A DNA stretch of 25,304 bases from a virus. The notes beneath the pieces were generated by a model. It searched no databases. It was not told where the DNA came from and saw nothing but the letters and a program-made list of their open reading frames with translations. The position numbers and the translations under genes were made by a program. Of the stretch, positions 21,884 to 25,304 are shown piece after piece (positions within the stretch are counted from its first letter, which is position 1; each line of letters begins with the position of its first letter). The DNA is taken from the IMG/VR virus record IMGVR_UViG_3300020411_004002, positions 1 through 25,304 of that record, one strand, 5' to 3'.

Positions 21884-24559
21884 ATGGCCGAAAGATTAGA
21901 CGACATAGAAGCCAAATTAGCAGCTTTAAAAAAAATTGAATATCAACTAGAGACGCATAAGAAGCTTGGCAAAGAGATGCAAAAGGAAGCTGAGCGTCTG
22001 GTGGACGCTTATGGTTCTCTAGAAGATGCTGCAAGAGAGTTGGCCATCAGAAAAGAGGCTATCCTTAAAGCGATTGTTAAATCTGCTGAAGCAGAAGAAA
22101 AAAGTTTACTTGCCATAAAAGAAAATGTTGCAAAATTAGAGAAAATGCAAGAGCTTTTAGAGAGTGGCAAAAAAACAATACAAGGGCGCGTCGAGGCTTT
22201 AGAAAACGAATTAGAATTAGAAAAAGCCAGACTAGAAGCCAAAATAGCAGCGGGAGAACTGACGGGCGAAGACCTCAAAAAAGCCAAAGAGGCCATACGG
22301 ATACTACAACGTAGACTTAATGCTTCAAAAAACTTGCTTAAAGCAACCGGCGAATTTGTTCTAAAGCTGGGAACCGCAGAGGGCCGCATGGAAGCTCTTA
22401 ATGACCTCGGAGATAGCCTGGCACAGAAGCTAGGTAAAGCTGTTGATTCGATGGCTAGTAAGCTTCAGAGCTTCGTCATCGGTGGTATTAAAGACCTAGT
22501 TTTCCAATTTAATACAGCGTATAAAGCTTTCGAGCGCACTACGGGTGGTAATGTTGAATTTACCGAAAGCATGATGCAAAGTTTCGATACTCTAAAACAA
22601 TACGGCGTAAGTATGGACGAAGCAAAGGAAGCTCATTTGGCTCTTTATAGAACAGTAACTGATTTTACGTTAGCCGAAGAAGGACAGAGACAGCAACTTG
22701 GAGATACTATTAGTACCCTGCAAGAATACGGAATGTCAGTGGAGGATCTTGCGCAAGGTGTACAAAATTCAATGAAGCTTTTTGGACAATCTATGGAGGA
22801 TTCCGGTGAGATAGCCCAAGATTTATTAACACTATCACAAGAGTTAGGGGTCATACCGGCAGATATGGCTGCTGCATATGCCTCAATGGGTAGCAGCTTA
22901 GCAAAATTTGGAAACGATGGAGTTCAAACTTTTAAAGAACTAGCTCGTGTGCAGAAATTGACTGGCATGGAGATGGAAAAAGTTTTACGTATTACGGAAA
23001 AGTTTGATACTTTTGAAGGCGCTGCAGAGGCTGCTGGTTCTCTTAACGCTGCGTTGGGACAGAATGCTGTTAATGCAATGGACCTGCTGATGGAGACTGA
23101 TCCAGTAGCCCGCTTTGGAATGATCCGAGATTCTATCCTAGACACTGGACTTTCGTTTGAGAGCATGTCTTATTTCCAGAAACAATATTTTGCACAAGCT
23201 GCTGGCTTAGATAATGTAAATGATCTAGCGCTAATGCTCTCGGGTCGCATGGACTTAATGGCTGGGGCCACTCAAATGTCAACTGAAGAACTCATCGCAC
23301 AGGCAGAAGCAGCTAAAGATTTGCAAAATTTTCAAGAACAAATGGCAGCTATTTTAGCAGAAAACGCGCCGCTTTTTGAATCAATAGCTCGCTCTGCAGT
23401 AGAGTTTATTAGAAAGCTGTCGGAGATGGAACACTTGCTTCCTAAAATTATTGGACTTCTGGTCCTATTAAAATCTGCCAGTATACTCATGCAGTTCTCA
23501 ATGCAGGCTGCTGCAGCGGGATCAAGTAGTCTGGCTTGGAAAACGGGACTTTTAGCGTTGGCACTCACCGCGCTAGCGTTTTTGCTTTTCCAGCAACAAT
23601 TTGCCTCCAACTTTTTAGAAGGGCTTCTTAAGTTTTCTGCAGCCATAGGAACTCTTGCACTATCCGCGCGTCTAGCTAGTCCTGTGATTAGGCAATTAGG
23701 CGCCTCAGCGGGAGCCGCATCAGTTGGGTTGATACCCTTTGGTGCGGGTATTGCCCTTATCGTTGGCAGTGTAGCAGCGCTGTATGCAGGTATGGGGCAG
23801 CTTATAACTGCTTTTGCTGGATTGTTTGAAGTTGCTCCCGTCGAAACAATGTTTAAATGGGTGGGCGCCCTGGTGTTGTTAGGGCCTGCAGGTGTCTTTG
23901 CTGGTGTTGGATTAGCTGCTATGGGCGTGGGCTTGACGTTGCTCGGCGTTGGGTTGTTTCTTGTAAGTGCTCGAAAGTTAGAGTCTATTGGGCAAATTAT
24001 GATGGGTCTCGGAAAGGCTGCTGAATTCGGAGCAGATTGGAATTCTATTTCGGGAGGTATAAGGTCTATAGCTAGCGCAGCAGATGACATGAGCGCTAGT
24101 TCATTAGATAGTCTGATAGAATTAGTAGAAATGTCGACACAATTTAATGCGTTTGCAAATTCTGTCAACTCTACGGCAACCGCATTTGAACGCCTAGGGT
24201 CAGCGATGAATTCTATTTCGGGCGCCCAAGCACAGCAAGTTTCACAAGCAATGCGGGATTCAGTGGAGGCTATTAACGATGTACCAGTGGTTAAAACCAT
24301 GATCATTTCAGCCGGCTTCGGCGCCATGTCCCTAGCAGCTGCCGCATTAGGACCTCTGGTTCGTGCACTTGGTGGAGCTAAACAACAGCGAGTCAGTCCG
24401 TTTGAGCCTGCAGGTTCCCAAGTGAGTAATTCGTCTGAAAGTGGGCCGGTCGAATTGTACGTACAATTAGATGCAGCACAAACACAGTCCTTCTTAGAGG
24501 GACAAATAACACAGATCCAAGGACGGCGAGATCGCTCTGCAGTTTTTGGAGATGCTTAA
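21884..24559 (+). CDS. 29: Tail tape measure protein (gp29-like)
   Basis: The product is 891 aa (T4 gp29, 590 aa). It sets tail length and passes through the tube during infection. Residues 1-165 are continuous coiled coil, rich in Glu, Lys and Ala (AERLDDIEAKLAALKKIEYQ, ELELEKARLEAKIAAG). Residues about 180-510 are helical (ITEKFDTFEGAAEAAGSLNA). Residues about 520-700 are strongly hydrophobic with several membrane-like helices (IIGLLVLLKSASILMQF, LALALTALAFLLF, VGLAAMGVGLTLLGVGLFLV), the usual membrane-active zone of tape measures. The C-terminus is flexible. AAGAAGGAAA (21864-21873) precedes ATG 21884. A 331-codon minus-strand frame inside it is a shadow. Confidence 0.88.
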   Translation: MAERLDDIEAKLAALKKIEYQLETHKKLGKEMQKEAERLVDAYGSLEDAARELAIRKEAILKAIVKSAEAEEKSLLAIKENVAKLEKMQELLESGKKTIQGRVEALENELELEKARLEAKIAAGELTGEDLKKAKEAIRILQRRLNASKNLLKATGEFVLKLGTAEGRMEALNDLGDSLAQKLGKAVDSMASKLQSFVIGGIKDLVFQFNTAYKAFERTTGGNVEFTESMMQSFDTLKQYGVSMDEAKEAHLALYRTVTDFTLAEEGQRQQLGDTISTLQEYGMSVEDLAQGVQNSMKLFGQSMEDSGEIAQDLLTLSQELGVIPADMAAAYASMGSSLAKFGNDGVQTFKELARVQKLTGMEMEKVLRITEKFDTFEGAAEAAGSLNAALGQNAVNAMDLLMETDPVARFGMIRDSILDTGLSFESMSYFQKQYFAQAAGLDNVNDLALMLSGRMDLMAGATQMSTEELIAQAEAAKDLQNFQEQMAAILAENAPLFESIARSAVEFIRKLSEMEHLLPKIIGLLVLLKSASILMQFSMQAAAAGSSSLAWKTGLLALALTALAFLLFQQQFASNFLEGLLKFSAAIGTLALSARLASPVIRQLGASAGAASVGLIPFGAGIALIVGSVAALYAGMGQLITAFAGLFEVAPVETMFKWVGALVLLGPAGVFAGVGLAAMGVGLTLLGVGLFLVSARKLESIGQIMMGLGKAAEFGADWNSISGGIRSIASAADDMSASSLDSLIELVEMSTQFNAFANSVNSTATAFERLGSAMNSISGAQAQQVSQAMRDSVEAINDVPVVKTMIISAGFGAMSLAAAALGPLVRALGGAKQQRVSPFEPAGSQVSNSSESGPVELYVQLDAAQTQSFLEGQITQIQGRRDRSAVFGDA

Positions 24560-24584
24560 TATATAGTAACAAGGAGATAAGATT

Positions 24585-25304
24585 TTGAGCGAAAGCGATT
24601 CTAACAGTGGTGACTCAGCCTATCGTAAATTTGGTAATTATTTCAATGCTGAAAGGATTGGAAGTCCGCGTACTACTCGCGTACGCGAAAACGTAGGATT
24701 TGTGGATGAAGAGGGAAACACAGCTTCAGAAGGCACTCCTTCGTCACGAAGAACATCTGGCGCCAATATCGGAACCCGTGCTTATATTGATGGTTCTGAT
24801 TATCTAGCAAATCAATACAAACAGGTTATAAGTTTTTTCCATATTCCTTCGCAGCTAGCTGTCTATTTTAAGGCTTTTCTTACTGCCTATAATGAGACTT
24901 ATAGTCCGGAGTGGACAGAAGAGAGCGTATACGGACGTGCCGATCCTATTTACATGTTTAAACAAACAACACGGAATATAACGGTAGGCATTAAAATACC
25001 CGCTGCAACTACAGGTGAGGCAGCAGAAAACCTAGAACGCCTACAAAGACTAATTCAGTTTTTGTACCCAGCATATAAAGATGTAGCCTCGGGAACGACT
25101 ATTTCCCAATCTCCTCTTATACGTTTAAAGTTTCAAAACATGATTTCAAAATACACTACAGCCGATGCCGGCACTGCAACTGAATTTGGAATACCCACAA
25201 ATACAAACCAGGCTGTTGATGGTTTGTTAGGGGTAGTAAAAAATCTTACCGTAAATTACAATATGGAAGGAGATGTGGGAGTCTTTCAGATGAACGGAAC
25301 AATT
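24585..25304 (+). CDS. Baseplate tube-initiator type protein (gp48/gp54-like), partial
   Basis: An open frame of 240 codons runs from TTG 24585 to the window end without a stop. AAGGAGATAA (24571-24580) makes TTG the clear start. The N-terminal 70 residues are Ser/Arg/Gly-rich and look disordered. Then come KQVISFFHIPSQLAVYFKAF, EWTEESVYGRADPIYMFKQT, a strand-rich stretch, and NLERLQRLIQFLYPAYKD followed by SPLIRLKFQNMIS. I recognise the YGRxDPI, LIQFLYP and LIRLKF order from proteins placed after tape measures in marine T4-like phages, where they serve as tube cap or tube initiator on the baseplate. gp48 and gp54 cannot be told apart without the rest. Confidence 0.6.
   Translation, partial: MSESDSNSGDSAYRKFGNYFNAERIGSPRTTRVRENVGFVDEEGNTASEGTPSSRRTSGANIGTRAYIDGSDYLANQYKQVISFFHIPSQLAVYFKAFLTAYNETYSPEWTEESVYGRADPIYMFKQTTRNITVGIKIPAATTGEAAENLERLQRLIQFLYPAYKDVASGTTISQSPLIRLKFQNMISKYTTADAGTATEFGIPTNTNQAVDGLLGVVKNLTVNYNMEGDVGVFQMNGTI

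Noticed and set aside
23332-24327. 331-codon open frame on the minus strand
   Set aside because: It lies entirely antisense to the tape measure gene. Its residues (Pro/Ala/Ser/Asn runs) are what the complement of an Ala/Leu/Gly-rich gene gives, and it has no binding site. The other minus-strand frames in the window are shadows in the same way.

Overview
The window is a late structural gene block of a tailed, contractile-tail bacteriophage of the T4 superfamily, probably an uncultured marine 'far-T4' myovirus. The assignment rests on a nearly complete virion set readable from protein sequence: prohead protease (gp21-like, GELDHP and GISSRG motifs), acidic prohead core scaffold (gp22-like), major capsid protein (gp23-like), sheath terminator (gp15-like), tail sheath (gp18), tail tube (gp19), gp26-like baseplate/tail assembly protein, gp51-like protein, tape measure, and the start of a gp48/gp54-like baseplate protein. 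All supported genes are on the + strand. They are tightly packed, with overlapping stops and starts or short gaps. I see no tRNA, CRISPR array, insertion sequence or attachment site. The host cannot be read from the sequence.

Layout. 1-3889: the C-terminus of a probable portal protein with a Gly-Asp-Leu-Gly repeat tail, three unrecognised proteins, a small CPMC-motif membrane protein, a 22-codon mini-ORF, the prohead protease, and a small unrecognised protein starting inside the protease gene. 3897-4139: a phage-encoded ribosomal protein bS21. 4184-10414: virion surface or fibre-type proteins, several sharing one beta-rich C-terminal domain, with a standalone Smr-domain gene (9297-9515) between two of them. 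10476-14192: scaffold, major capsid protein and another small protein with the fibre-type C-terminus. 14288-16937: neck and tail-completion genes. 17039-25304: sheath, tube, gp26/gp51 pair, tape measure and a baseplate gene running off the end.

How the genes work together. The portal nucleates a prohead built on the gp22-like core and gp23-like shell. The gp21-like protease then matures it by cutting at (I/L)-x-E sites, which are visible in the capsid protein and in neighbouring unknown proteins. Neck proteins close the head, and the sheath and tube assemble on a baseplate whose length is set by the tape measure. Order differs from T4: the head cassette precedes the neck and tail genes, and the tape measure follows the tube and a chaperone-like gene pair, as in lambda- or P2-type modules.

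Regulation. Ten intergenic gaps carry a box with consensus ACTANTTAWW and no visible -35 element. I propose it as the late promoter of this phage. Intrinsic terminators follow the 588-aa fibre-type protein, the capsid gene, the 157-aa gene and the gp51-like gene. The most interesting candidate is at the end of the gp26-like gene. A run of seven T sits 15 nt after a perfect internal Shine-Dalgarno-like GGAGGTG. It lies where a +1 or -2 ribosomal shift would fuse the gp26-like protein to the gp51-like frame, which has no convincing start of its own.
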